The position numbers and the translations under genes were made by a program. Shown in pieces: positions 26,422 through 34,975 of a DNA stretch of 64,000 bases. The DNA is from Paeniglutamicibacter quisquiliarum. Lineage in GTDB: Bacteria; Actinomycetota; Actinomycetes; Actinomycetales; Micrococcaceae. Location: the NCBI RefSeq assembly GCF_019084045.1, contig NZ_JAHRED010000009.1, positions 1 to 64,000 on the forward strand. Reading direction: 5' to 3'. Under the pieces are notes generated by a model, which was given only the letters and a program-made list of their open reading frames with translations, ran no database searches and had not been told where the DNA came from. Every line of letters starts with the position of its first letter. Position 1 is the stretch's first letter.

Positions 26422-26997
26422 ATGACCAAGATTGCCATCATCACCGGTTCAACCCGTCCGGGCCGCAACAACACCGGCGTGGCGCAGTGGGTTCTGGAAC
26501 AGGCACAGCTGCGCGGCGACGCCGACTACGAGCTCGTCGACATCGCGGACTTCAACCTGGCGCTCCTGGACGAAGCCTACCCGGCCGCGTACCAGAACTA
26601 CCAGAACGAGGCCACCAAGGCCTGGTCCGCCAAGATCTCCGAGTTTGATGGCTTCGTCTTCGTCACCCCCGAGTACAACCACTCGGTCGCCCCGGCCCTG
26701 GCCAACGCGCTGTCCTACCTGAACGCCGAGTTCGCCAACAAGGCCGCCGGCATCGTCTCCTACGGCTCGGCCTACGGCGTGCGCGCCGTCGAGCACCTGC
26801 GCGGCATCCTCTCCGAGCTGCAGATCGCCCACGTCCAGAAGACCGGCATGTTCTCGCTGTTCACCGACTTCGAGAACTTCTCGGTGTTCAAGCCCACCGA
26901 GATGCAGGCAGCCTCGCTGGCCCCGGTACTGGACCAGCTGGTGCCGTGGACCGTTGCCATGAAGTCGGTTCGCGACGCAGCCCTGGTTTCCGCCTAG
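26422..26997 (+). CDS. NADPH-dependent FMN reductase
   Basis: A 191-residue flavodoxin-fold reductase. The FMN-phosphate loop is GSTRPGRNN near residues 8-16, and the second conserved block is TPEYNHSVAPALANALSYL near 88-106. Members reduce quinones, azo compounds, nitro compounds or chromate at the expense of NADPH, in the cytosol. AAGGAG lies before the ATG. Divergent MarR regulation with two operators indicates inducible expression, consistent with a detoxification role. It is followed by three tandem hairpins. Confidence 0.9.
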   Translation: MTKIAIITGSTRPGRNNTGVAQWVLEQAQLRGDADYELVDIADFNLALLDEAYPAAYQNYQNEATKAWSAKISEFDGFVFVTPEYNHSVAPALANALSYLNAEFANKAAGIVSYGSAYGVRAVEHLRGILSELQIAHVQKTGMFSLFTDFENFSVFKPTEMQAASLAPVLDQLVPWTVAMKSVRDAALVSA

Positions 26998-27016
26998 GGC
27001 CTTGCCGCCACGTTTC

Positions 27017-27175
27017 GGATGACCCGTCCCGCGCACCTTGGGGTGGCGCGGGGCCGGTCATCCGCTTCCCCCGTCCGGGCCTGCGGCCGCGTGCTTCCAG
27101 GCACGCGTGCACAGGCCGGACGGGACCAGGGCCTGCCCGGGATCTTTCCCTCCCGGGCGGGCCCATTCTTTTTCT
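27017..27175 (+). terminator. Three consecutive hairpins, the last a terminator
   Basis: Hairpin 1 pairs GGATGACC (27017-27024) with GGTCATCC (27056-27063) and has inner GC pairing. Hairpin 2 lies at about 27075-27122 (GTCCGG...CCGGAC outer, CGCGTGC/GCACGCG inner). Hairpin 3 pairs GCCTGCCCGGGA (27131-27142) with TCCCGGGCGGGC (27151-27162), with one mismatch, and is followed by a T-rich stretch. The third is a good intrinsic terminator for the reductase gene. Confidence 0.75.
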
Positions 27176-27212
27176 CCTTGGTGCATCAGGCACACGAAAC
27201 TAGGGTTGGGTT

Positions 27213-28325
27213 ATGAGCGAAAACAAGCACAGCACCGCCGGTGCGTATGTGACGGGCGCGGAATTCACGCGCGACACCAACTACATCCAGGACCGGATCG
27301 TTGCAGATCCCGAGGCGGTGCGCGCCTCAGGCGGGACGACCGAGGGAAGCATCGGCAACGTGCACGCGGGCATCGCCGAAGGTGCCGAGCTCTGGCCGGT
27401 CGAGGCCGGACGCTACCGCCTGGTCGCCGCCCGGGCCTGCCCCTGGGCCAACCGGGCCATCATCGTGAGGCGGCTGCTGGGGCTGGAGGACGCGATCTCG
27501 CTGGGCACCCCCGGGCCGGTGCACGACGTGCGTTCCTGGACCTTCGACCTGGATGAGGGCGGGGTGGACCCGGTGCTGGGCACCGAGCGCATCCAGGAGA
27601 ACTATTTCAAGCGCTTCGCCGACTACCCGCGCGGCATTACCGTCCCGGCCGTCGTCGATGTGCCCAGCGGTGCCGTGGTGACCAACGACTACCCGCAGAT
27701 CACCCTTGACTTCTCCACGCAGTGGAAGGAGTTCCACCGCGAAGGCGCCCCGGACCTGCTGCCTGCGGACAAGCTCGAGGAAATGATGCCGGTCATCAAG
27801 CGCATCTTCACCGAGGTCAACAACGGCGTCTACCGCTGCGGATTCGCCGGGACGCAAGAGGCCTACGACCAGGCGTACGACCGGCTCTGGACCGCGATGG
27901 ACTGGCTCGAGGAACGCCTGGCAACCAGCCGCTTCCTGATGGGGGACTCGGTCACCGAGGCCGACGTGCGCCTCTTCACCACGCTGGTGCGCTTCGACCC
28001 GGTCTACCACGGGCACTTCAAGACCAACCGAAACAAGCTCACCGAGATGCCGAACCTCTGGGCCTACGCCCGCGAGCTGTTCCAGCTCCCCGGCTTCGGC
28101 GACACCGTGGACTTCGACCAGATCAAGAAGCACTACTACGTGGTCCACGAGGACATCAACCCGACGCAGATTGTCCCGGTCGGCCCGGACCTGTCCGACT
28201 GGCTCGAGCCGCACGGACGCGAGGCGCTGGGCGGGAACCCGTGGGGCGGCGGCACCGCCCCGGGCCCGGTCCGCGAATCCGAGCGGGTCGCGGCGGGGCA
28301 CAACCCGCTGTACCCCGCGAGCTAG
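27213..28325 (+). CDS. Glutathionyl-hydroquinone-reductase-like thiol transferase
   Basis: A 370-residue protein of the ECM4/YqjG group. The active-site motif is ACPWANR near residues 75-81, whose Cys forms the mixed disulfide with the thiol substrate, followed by a thioredoxin-like domain and an all-helical GST C-terminal domain (MDWLEERLATSRFLMGDSV, then the ARELFQLPGF block). Family members reductively release glutathione from glutathionyl-hydroquinones. Actinobacteria such as Arthrobacter make mycothiol, so the true substrate is probably a mycothiol conjugate. It is preceded by the terminators of the previous gene, so it has its own promoter. Confidence 0.87.
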   Translation: MSENKHSTAGAYVTGAEFTRDTNYIQDRIVADPEAVRASGGTTEGSIGNVHAGIAEGAELWPVEAGRYRLVAARACPWANRAIIVRRLLGLEDAISLGTPGPVHDVRSWTFDLDEGGVDPVLGTERIQENYFKRFADYPRGITVPAVVDVPSGAVVTNDYPQITLDFSTQWKEFHREGAPDLLPADKLEEMMPVIKRIFTEVNNGVYRCGFAGTQEAYDQAYDRLWTAMDWLEERLATSRFLMGDSVTEADVRLFTTLVRFDPVYHGHFKTNRNKLTEMPNLWAYARELFQLPGFGDTVDFDQIKKHYYVVHEDINPTQIVPVGPDLSDWLEPHGREALGGNPWGGGTAPGPVRESERVAAGHNPLYPAS

Positions 28326-28340
28326 GCGCACCGCGCCGTC

Positions 28341-28368
28341 GATGCCCCGCCCATCCGGGCGGGGCATC
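28341..28368 (+). terminator. Intrinsic terminator after the thiol-transferase gene
   Basis: GATGCCCCGCCC and GGGCGGGGCATC form a perfect 12-base stem around ATCC, 16 bases after the stop codon. No long T tract follows. Confidence 0.75.
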
Positions 28369-28380
28369 TGCGTTCCCGGC

Positions 28381-28430
28381 GGCACGGCATGCAGGGGCCG
28401 GGCGAATCCGCGGCCCCTGCATGCCGTGCC
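28381..28430. repeat. Perfect 19-base inverted repeat
   Basis: GGCACGGCATGCAGGGGCC (28381-28399) is exactly complementary to 28412-28430, with a 12-base loop. It lies just before the following SDR gene, so it is not obviously needed as a second terminator of the upstream gene. It may block read-through, act as a 5' structure of the SDR transcript, or be a protein-binding site. Confidence 0.7.
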
Positions 28431-28456
28431 CCGCGGGTCGGGGCTAGCGTGGAGCC

Positions 28457-29374
28457 ATGGACGGTTCATTGGGCGGGAAGATCGCGCTGGTTGCCGGCGC
28501 CACGCGCGGCGCAGGACGCGGCATCGCCACCGCCCTGGGCGAGGCGGGGGCGACGGTGTATTGCACCGGACGCAGCACCCGGGCCGCGCGCAGCGAGTAC
28601 GACCGCCCCGAGACCATCGAGCAGACCGCCGAGCTGGTCACCGCGGCCGGGGGCGTGGGCATTGCCGTGGCGGTGGACCACCTGGACCCCGACGCCGTCG
28701 CCGCGCTCATCGCCCGCATCGAGGCCGAGCAGGGCCGGCTGGATGTGCTGGTCAACGACATCTGGGGCGGGGAGAAGCTCATCGGCTGGAACCAGCCGGT
28801 CTGGGAACACGACCTGGGCGCGGGGCTGCGGATGCTGGAGCTGGGTGTGAAAACCCACCTCATCACCTCCCACCATGCGCTGGGGCTGTTGGTGCGCAAT
28901 CCCGGAGGGCTGGTGATTGAGGTGACCGACGGGACCGCGGCCTACAACCGGGAGAATTACCGGCTCTCCACGTTCTACGACCTGGCCAAGAACGCCGCGC
29001 TGCGCATGGCCTTCACCCTGGCCCGCGAGCTGGCGCCGCACCGCTGCACCGCCGTGGCCCTGAGCCCGGGCTGGCTGCGTTCGGAGATGATGCTGGAGGC
29101 CTTCGGCGTCACCGAAGCCAACTGGCGCTCGGCGACCGCGGAGCACGGACATTTTGCCGCGATCAGCGAATCCCCGCTCTTCGTGGGCCGTGCCGTGGCG
29201 GCGCTGGCCGCGGACCCCGGCGTCCTGGCCCGCAGCGGCGGGTCCTTCTCCTCCGGGGAGCTGGCCCGCGAGTACGGATTCACCGATGTGGACGGCTCGG
29301 CCCCCGACTGCTGGCGCTACATGGTGGAGGTGCAGGACCCGGGGTTGCCCGCCGACGCCACGGGCTATCGCTGA
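28457..29374 (+). CDS. Short-chain dehydrogenase/reductase
   Basis: A 305-residue SDR. The cofactor loop is GATRGAGRGIA near residues 14-24. The catalytic pair is in FYDLAK near 172-177. The segment VLVNDIWGG replaces the common NNAG, as in the group of atypical SDRs often annotated as SDR family oxidoreductase. The C-terminal half contains SPGWLRSEMMLE, typical of the substrate-loop region. It likely reduces an unknown carbonyl. Its ATG is about 27 bases after a strong inverted repeat. No partner gene is co-oriented next to it. Confidence 0.85.
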   Translation: MDGSLGGKIALVAGATRGAGRGIATALGEAGATVYCTGRSTRAARSEYDRPETIEQTAELVTAAGGVGIAVAVDHLDPDAVAALIARIEAEQGRLDVLVNDIWGGEKLIGWNQPVWEHDLGAGLRMLELGVKTHLITSHHALGLLVRNPGGLVIEVTDGTAAYNRENYRLSTFYDLAKNAALRMAFTLARELAPHRCTAVALSPGWLRSEMMLEAFGVTEANWRSATAEHGHFAAISESPLFVGRAVAALAADPGVLARSGGSFSSGELAREYGFTDVDGSAPDCWRYMVEVQDPGLPADATGYR

Positions 29375-29387
29375 GCCGGCGGGCGGC

Positions 29388-30122
29388 TCAGCGGTGTGCG
29401 ACGACGATGAGTTCGCCGGCGCCCCGGCCGACGGGTTCGCCGTTCCAGCCGCCCAGCACCGCATCGACATGCAGCCCCGCGGCTTCCAGGTCCCGGCGCA
29501 ACCTGTCCTCGCTGCGGAACGCCAGCACCGCGTCCTCCAGTTCGCGGGATCCATCGGCGAAGAGCCGGTGCTCGGTGATCTTCACCAGTCCCTCCCCGCG
29601 CGGCGCCGAGTCGACCCACAGGTGTAATTTGGTGCCGTCCGGCAGGGTGAACTGGTTCCGCGTGGTGGCGGGCGTCCAGCGTTCCCAGATGCGCGCCCGG
29701 GGGTCCCGGGAGTCGAAGACCAGCCTGCCGCCGGGAACCAGTACCCGCCGGATGTCGGCCAGGGTCCGGCTCCACTTGTGGTCATCGATGATGGCCTGGG
29801 CGACGTGTGCGGTCATCAGGACCGCATCGAAGGAATCATCTCCGCCCAGTGCCGTGGAGGTGCCCTCGATCCAGGTCACCGCATCGGCGCCGGGCTTGGC
29901 CCGTGCCGCGGCCAGCGAGCCGGGGTGCGGATCGATGCCGGTCACCCGGTGCCCTGCCCGGGCCAGGGCAAGCGTCAGCCGCCCGGTGCCGCAGCCCAGG
30001 TCCAGCACGCGGCTTGCGGGTTGTTCGTTGATGAAGGTCAGGAAGAAGTCGTCGTCGGCAGCCCAGCGGTTTTCCGCATCGTAGAGATCGGCCCGCTGTG
30101 CTGCACTCAGCATTGAGCCCAT
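29388..30122 (-). CDS. Class I SAM-dependent methyltransferase
   Basis: A methyltransferase of about 244 residues. Motif I is VLDLGCGTGRLTLAL near residues 40-54, the acidic strand 2 end is GIDPHPGSL, and motif post-II follows at VLMTAHVAQAI. The start is uncertain: three in-frame ATG codons lie within 34 bases and none has a strong ribosome site. I chose the middle one. It is convergent with the SDR and divergent from an acetyltransferase gene. The acceptor is unknown. Similarity to the other methyltransferase in this window is only at motif level. Confidence 0.8.
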   Translation of the reverse strand: MGSMLSAAQRADLYDAENRWAADDDFFLTFINEQPASRVLDLGCGTGRLTLALARAGHRVTGIDPHPGSLAAARAKPGADAVTWIEGTSTALGGDDSFDAVLMTAHVAQAIIDDHKWSRTLADIRRVLVPGGRLVFDSRDPRARIWERWTPATTRNQFTLPDGTKLHLWVDSAPRGEGLVKITEHRLFADGSRELEDAVLAFRSEDRLRRDLEAAGLHVDAVLGGWNGEPVGRGAGELIVVAHR

Positions 30123-30245
30123 GGGTATGAGCATACTGCCCGCGGGCGCGGCCACGCGGGGCCGAACACCCCGCCCCCGCGGCCGGGATGCGGCGTCCCG
30201 CGGTGTCCCGCGGCACCACGGGCGGACCGTGGGAGGATGTCATCC

Positions 30246-30767
30246 ATGGAGATTGCCACAAAGCGACTGGTCCTGCGGGAATTCACCGCCGTGGACCTGG
30301 ACGCCGTCCATGCCTACGCCGCAGACCCGGCGGTGTGCGCCATGGTCGAATGGGGCCCGAACACCCGCGAGGAGACGGCCGCGTTCCTGCGCCAGTGCCG
30401 GGAGGAGAAGCTGGCGCGGCCGCGGGTGACCGTGACCCTCGCGGTGACACTCGACTCGGTCGTGATCGGCTCGGTAGCCCTGATGGCCGCCGGATCCGAC
30501 CTGGTCCGGGGACCGGGCGAGGCAGAGATCGGCTACGTGCTGCGTGCCGATGCCTGGGGACACGGATACGCGGCCGAGGCCGCGGCGGCCGTGCTCGAGC
30601 TGGCCCGGAACGCGTGCGGGACGACCCGGGTGCTGGCCACCTGCCGGCCGGAGAACCTCGCCTCGGTCCGGGTGCTGGAAAAGATCGGCATGCACCAGAT
30701 CGACTACCTGCAGGGTCACAAGTTGATCGAAGGAGAGGCGCGGGACTCGGTGGTGTTCGCGAGCTGA
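30246..30767 (+). CDS. GNAT acetyltransferase (RimJ/RimL type)
   Basis: A 173-residue N-acetyltransferase. It begins with MEIATKRLVLREF, the strand 1 signature of the RimJ/RimL-like group, and has AEIGYVLRADAWGHGYAAEA near residues 91-110, the acetyl-CoA pyrophosphate loop (GHGYAAEA). The C-terminal VLEKIGM block is also typical. It acetylates an amine, possibly a protein N-terminus or a small molecule. GGGAGG lies nine bases before this ATG, while an earlier ATG directly abuts the ribosome site and is rejected. Confidence 0.87.
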   Translation: MEIATKRLVLREFTAVDLDAVHAYAADPAVCAMVEWGPNTREETAAFLRQCREEKLARPRVTVTLAVTLDSVVIGSVALMAAGSDLVRGPGEAEIGYVLRADAWGHGYAAEAAAAVLELARNACGTTRVLATCRPENLASVRVLEKIGMHQIDYLQGHKLIEGEARDSVVFAS

Positions 30768-31292
30768 AATCGCGGTCGATGCCCCGGAGGCAACGACGCA
30801 AATCGTGGTGCCGGTGTACCGCTTCGGTGCCGGGCATCGCTGGGGCAGGGGATGCACTGCCGGGATTCTTGCGCAGCGGCCCGTGCCCTCGGCTGCCGCC
30901 TGACCGCGTCTGAACCGAACGTCACTGCCCGACAGAGCGCCATGGCACCGATCGTGCGCCGCATCTCCGTGATCGCCACGCACGCCGTGAAAGTGAGCTC
31001 CGCCCGCATCTCCCATGGTGCCCGGTGCCTTGGGCCCGCCCTTCGACGCCCCTTTTGCGGGGGCCGTAGATGGACCGACCCGCTTGTGGCGTCACCTACC
31101 TCACGTTTTTACGGCAAACCGATAGACTTTATATTGAGTGAGGCAATCGTGAGGGGAACCGGGCCGGTAATCGTGCCCATGCGTCGGGGGACATCCACAC
31201 CGTGGGAGGCCCGGAATCAAGAGTCGCCGCCTTTGCCGCACCTGGATCATGCTCCACCTATTGGCCCGCAAACGACTCACGAAAGAATCCGC
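30768..31292 (+). promoter_or_regulatory. Intergenic stretch with a probable promoter of the NfeD-flotillin pair
   Basis: About 525 bases without a convincing gene on either strand. Near 31108-31135, TTTACG and TATATT lie 16 bases apart in a locally AT-rich stretch and form a plausible sigma-A promoter. The resulting leader of about 150 bases has no recognised RNA motif. The rest is GC-rich and holds short frames of shadow-like composition only. Confidence 0.5.
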
Positions 31293-31769
31293 ATGCTTGC
31301 ATTCGCAGTGATCGGAGGCTTTGGCCTCCTGCTCCTCATCATGTCCATGACCCTGGGAGAGATTTTCGATCTCTTCGACGGAATCATCTCCACTACAGCG
31401 GTCGGGGCAGCAGCCACGCTCTTCGGCGCCGCGGGTGCGATCGTATTGCTCAACGACGGCCCACTGCTGCTGGCCTACCTCGCGGGCTCCCTCCTGGGAG
31501 CCATCGGCATCATCGGAGTAGCGCTACTCGCCCGGAAGATGGCCAGCATAACTGATGCACAGCCCCACGAAGTCATCGGCCTTCTGGGCGTCGCCACCAC
31601 AGACATCAACAACGTCGTTGGAAAGGTTCAGCTGAACCACCCCAATGAAATCAACCAGCGCCTCGCCTTTTCAAGCAGCCCCATCGAGCAGGGCACACCA
31701 ATTGCCGTCGTGGCCGTTGTTGGAGACCGCATCAGGGTCGCATCCACCTCTGAACTGAACGGAGTTTAA
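31293..31769 (+). CDS. NfeD-like membrane protein
   Basis: A 158-residue protein with a hydrophobic N-terminal half: segments at about residues 1-20, 31-52 and 58-80. The C-terminal soluble half (about 95-155) includes HEVIGLLGVATTDIN and ends with a beta-rich VVGDRIRVAS segment, which looks like the OB-like fold of NfeD/YuaF proteins. NfeD proteins pair with flotillins and modulate membrane domains. The flotillin gene starts three bases after its stop, so they form one operon. The ATG with GAAAGAA before it is chosen; the upstream frame has no domain. Confidence 0.78.
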   Translation: MLAFAVIGGFGLLLLIMSMTLGEIFDLFDGIISTTAVGAAATLFGAAGAIVLLNDGPLLLAYLAGSLLGAIGIIGVALLARKMASITDAQPHEVIGLLGVATTDINNVVGKVQLNHPNEINQRLAFSSSPIEQGTPIAVVAVVGDRIRVASTSELNGV

Positions 31770-31772
31770 CCC

Positions 31773-33329
31773 ATGGACTTTGCCGTAAACGGGACGGTCA
31801 TCGCCGTCGCAGCAATCCTCGCCGTACTGATCGCACTCGTCTGGTATGCCACCACGCGACTGGTCACTGTCGCCCCCAACCAGGCCATCATCCGCGCCGG
31901 CAAGGGTGCCAAGGGCCAGGTCCAGATCTTCACGAAGGGCATTGTGCTCTTCCTGCCGATCATCCACCAGAAATACGTCATGTCCCTCGAACAGCGCCAG
32001 GTGGAGCTTGCAGTGGAAGGCGTTGACAAGAACTTCATCACCACCTCGGTGACCGCCAGCCTGAACTTCAAGTTCGACGACTCGGTGGAGGGAATGAGCA
32101 AGGCCGTCCAGCGCTTCCTCACGCACTCCAAGGAAGACCTGAACGCCTCGGTGACCAAGTCGGCCGAGGGCGTGCTGCGCGGCATCGTCTCGGCCATGTC
32201 GGTGGAGGACGCCAACAACAACCGCAAGGAATTCCAGGACCAGTCCCTGGAATCGGCTGTCACCCAGTTCGCCGAACAGGGGATCCAGATCGACGCGTTC
32301 AACATCTCGTCGGTCAGCACCCCCTCGCGCACGGTGATCGGCCCGGACAACAAGCCGACCGTCATCGACTACCTGGAAGAAGTCGGCAAGCCGGGCCTGG
32401 AGCGGGCCAAGCGCGAGGCCCGCGTCGCCACCTCAAAGGCCTTCCAGGAATCGGAGGCGGCCCGCATCGAGCAGGAAGGCGCCACCGCCGCCCTGGAACG
32501 GGACCTGGCCATCAAGAAGGCCGCGTTCAAGGCCGAGCAGGACCGAGCCGAAGCCATCGCCGAGGCGGCCAAGGGGATCGCCAAGGCGGAGCAGGACGTG
32601 ACCGTCGCGGAGCTGGAGCGCAAGGCGCTGACCGAACAGGCCCTGGTGGAGCAGGAACGCCTGGACATCGAGGTGCACAAGCCGGCCGACGCCCAGGCCT
32701 ACAAGATGCGCACCGACGCCGAGGCCAAGCGCGACGCAGACGTGTTCAGCGCCACCGCGCGCGCCAACTCGAAGGCCATCGAGGCGGAGGGCTCCAAGAA
32801 GGCGTCCATCGCCGATGCCGAGGCACGTGCCGCCGCCCAGACCGTTGAGGCCGAGGCGTCCAAGAACGCCGAGGTGTTCAGGGCCCAGGGTCTGGCAACG
32901 GCGATTGAGCTCAACGCCAAGGCGGAAGCCGACGCCGTGCGCCTGCGTGGCGAAGCCGAGGGTGCCTCGATTGCCGCCATTGGCGAGGCAACCGCCAGGG
33001 CGGAGGACGCGAAGGCCGTGGCCCTGACCGGCCACACCCAGTCCTCGCTGGCGTTCCTGGCCATCAGTGCCCTTCCGGACATCGTCAAGGCCAGCTCGGA
33101 TGCCGTGGCAGGCATCGACAACTACACGGTGATCAGCTCGGACGGAGCCTCGGACGCCGTCAAGCAGGCCAACCGCATCGTCACCGAGGGACTTGCCATG
33201 ATCAAGGGCAGCACCGAGATCGATGTCGCAGCAATGCTCTCGGGGCTCCTGGGCGGCGCGGGATCAACCCCAGACCAGGCGCCGGCACCGGCGGTGGCCT
33301 TGGATGATTCCGTAGCCGAGCGGAACTAA
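31773..33329 (+). CDS. Flotillin / SPFH-domain protein
   Basis: A 518-residue flotillin. An N-terminal membrane anchor (about residues 5-27) is followed by the SPFH domain (about 30-200) with APNQAIIRAG and ISSVSTPSRTVIG. A long Ala/Glu/Lys coiled-coil region runs from about 210 to 400 with repeated AEA patterns. The tail contains LAFLAISALPDIVKASSDAV and ends in a Pro/Ala-rich stretch. Flotillins scaffold ordered membrane microdomains and influence signalling and secretion. It follows the NfeD-like gene and ends at a strong terminator. Confidence 0.9.
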   Translation: MDFAVNGTVIAVAAILAVLIALVWYATTRLVTVAPNQAIIRAGKGAKGQVQIFTKGIVLFLPIIHQKYVMSLEQRQVELAVEGVDKNFITTSVTASLNFKFDDSVEGMSKAVQRFLTHSKEDLNASVTKSAEGVLRGIVSAMSVEDANNNRKEFQDQSLESAVTQFAEQGIQIDAFNISSVSTPSRTVIGPDNKPTVIDYLEEVGKPGLERAKREARVATSKAFQESEAARIEQEGATAALERDLAIKKAAFKAEQDRAEAIAEAAKGIAKAEQDVTVAELERKALTEQALVEQERLDIEVHKPADAQAYKMRTDAEAKRDADVFSATARANSKAIEAEGSKKASIADAEARAAAQTVEAEASKNAEVFRAQGLATAIELNAKAEADAVRLRGEAEGASIAAIGEATARAEDAKAVALTGHTQSSLAFLAISALPDIVKASSDAVAGIDNYTVISSDGASDAVKQANRIVTEGLAMIKGSTEIDVAAMLSGLLGGAGSTPDQAPAPAVALDDSVAERN

Positions 33330-33330
33330 C

Positions 33331-33383
33331 CCACACAATGAAGCACCCCGTTCAAAAATAGGACGGGGTGCTTCACTGTGTGG
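33331..33383. terminator. Bidirectional intrinsic terminator
   Basis: Arms of 21 bases (33331-33351 and 33363-33383) pair with one internal mismatch around an 11-base A-rich loop, core TGAAGCACCCCGT. It lies directly after the flotillin stop and before a convergent dehydrogenase gene. One of the strongest terminators in the window. Confidence 0.85.
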
Positions 33384-33487
33384 CGATGCCGCCCGCCCGC
33401 TCACCCGCGCGTCGGGTGCGGCAGTGACCGGGCGTCGTCCGCCGGCGGGCCCGAAAGCCCGCCGGCGTCCGCGGCGCTGGCGGCGGT

Positions 33488-34708
33488 CTAGTTGGAGAGG
33501 TAGCCGTTGGGGTCCAGGACGTACTTGGTGGCGGCCCCTGCATCGAACTCCGCATAGCCGCGCGGCGCGTCGGCGAGCGAGATCGCCTGGGCGTTGACGG
33601 CCTTGGCGATGTGGATCCGATCGTGCAGGATGGCCATCATCAGCTGCCGGTTGTACTTCATCACCGGGCACTGGCCCATGGTGAAGGACAGGGACTTGGC
33701 CCAGCCGGTGCCCAGCGAAAGGGACAGGCTTCCCTTCTTCGCCGCATCGTCGACTGCCCCGGGGTCGCCGGTGACATAGAGCCCCGGGATGCCCAGCGAG
33801 CCGCCGGCGACGGTGAGGTCCATGAGCGAGTTCAGCACCGTTGCCGGCGCCTCGCGCGCCTCGGCGCCGTGTCCGTGCCCGCGGGCCTCGAAGCCCACGG
33901 CGTCGATGCCGCAGTCGACCTCGCGCACGCCTAGCAGCTGTTCGATCTGGTCCGCTGGGTCCCCGGCGCCGACGTTGATGCCCTCGCAGCCGAAGGAGCG
34001 GGCCTGGGCCAGGCGGTCCTCGTTCATGTCGCCCACGATGACCACCGCGGCGCCCAGCAGCTGGGCGGATGCGGCCGCCGCCAGTCCGACGGGCCCGGCA
34101 CCGGCCACGTAGACGGTGGAGCCGACGGTCACCCCGGCGGTGACCGCCCCGTGGAAGCCGGTGGGCAGGATGTCCGAGAGCATGGTCAGGTCCATGATCT
34201 TCTCCAGCGCCTGGTCCCGGTCCGGGAACTTGAGCAGGTTCCAGTCGGCGTAGGGGACCAGCACGTATTCCGCCTGGCCGCCGACCCAGCCGCCCATGTC
34301 CACGTAGCCGTAGGCCGAGCCCGGCCGGTCCGGGTTCACGTTCAGGCAGATCCCGGTCTTGGCCTCCTTGCAGTTGCGGCAGCGTCCGCAGGATATGTTA
34401 AAGGGGACCGAGACGATGTCGCCGACCTTGATGAATTCTACGTCCGGGCCGGTCTCGATGACCTCGCCGGTGATTTCGTGCCCCAGCACCAGGCCCGGGG
34501 GAGCGGTCGTGCGGCCGCGGACCATGTGCTGGTCGGAGCCGCAGATGTTGGTGGCCACGGTGCGCAGGATGACCCCGTGCGGGACCTTCCGGCCCACATT
34601 GGCGGCGTTCACCCCGGGGCCGTCCTTGAGCTCGAAGCCCGGGTAGGGGGTGTCGATGACCTCGACGACACCGGGCGACTTGTAGGCGACGGCCTTGTTT
34701 TCAGACAT
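33488..34708 (-). CDS. Glutathione-independent formaldehyde dehydrogenase (FdhA type)
   Basis: A 406-residue zinc- and NAD-dependent medium-chain dehydrogenase close in length to Pseudomonas FdhA (about 399). Features: catalytic zinc Cys in NICGSDQH near 54-61, GHEITGE near 76-82, a structural zinc set in CGRCRNCKEAKTGIC near 107-121, and the cofactor loop VAGAGPVGLAAAASA near 177-191. It oxidises formaldehyde to formate without a thiol cofactor; some members dismutate it. The ATG at MSENKAV is chosen, the longer frame upstream being shadow. It is convergent with flotillin and divergent from the RNase HI fusion. Other polyhydroxy-alcohol activities cannot be excluded. Confidence 0.88.
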   Translation of the reverse strand: MSENKAVAYKSPGVVEVIDTPYPGFELKDGPGVNAANVGRKVPHGVILRTVATNICGSDQHMVRGRTTAPPGLVLGHEITGEVIETGPDVEFIKVGDIVSVPFNISCGRCRNCKEAKTGICLNVNPDRPGSAYGYVDMGGWVGGQAEYVLVPYADWNLLKFPDRDQALEKIMDLTMLSDILPTGFHGAVTAGVTVGSTVYVAGAGPVGLAAAASAQLLGAAVVIVGDMNEDRLAQARSFGCEGINVGAGDPADQIEQLLGVREVDCGIDAVGFEARGHGHGAEAREAPATVLNSLMDLTVAGGSLGIPGLYVTGDPGAVDDAAKKGSLSLSLGTGWAKSLSFTMGQCPVMKYNRQLMMAILHDRIHIAKAVNAQAISLADAPRGYAEFDAGAATKYVLDPNGYLSN

Positions 34709-34975
34709 GGGCAGCAATACCTTCCGCAGTTTTCGCGTGGCGGACGGGACCCCGGCTACCCGGCGACGGACGGAATGCCCCCGTGCCGGGGATTCCCCGG
34801 CGCGGGCGGCAGCACTTCGGTCGTCGCCGGCGGTGGTGCATGGTGCCGCGGTGCCCGGGCCCATCCTTGTCGCCCCAGCCTACGACGCCCCGGCTGACAT
34901 GGCCATAGTCGCGTGAATGCCCGCCGAAGCGGGCCGATGCGAAAGCGTCGGTGGGCTCGTGGCAGGATTGAAACC

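Noticed and set aside
30716-31009. 97-residue minus-strand frame in the gap before the NfeD-like gene
   Set aside because: Overlaps the acetyltransferase end, has Arg/Pro/Ala shadow composition and no ribosome site or known domain.
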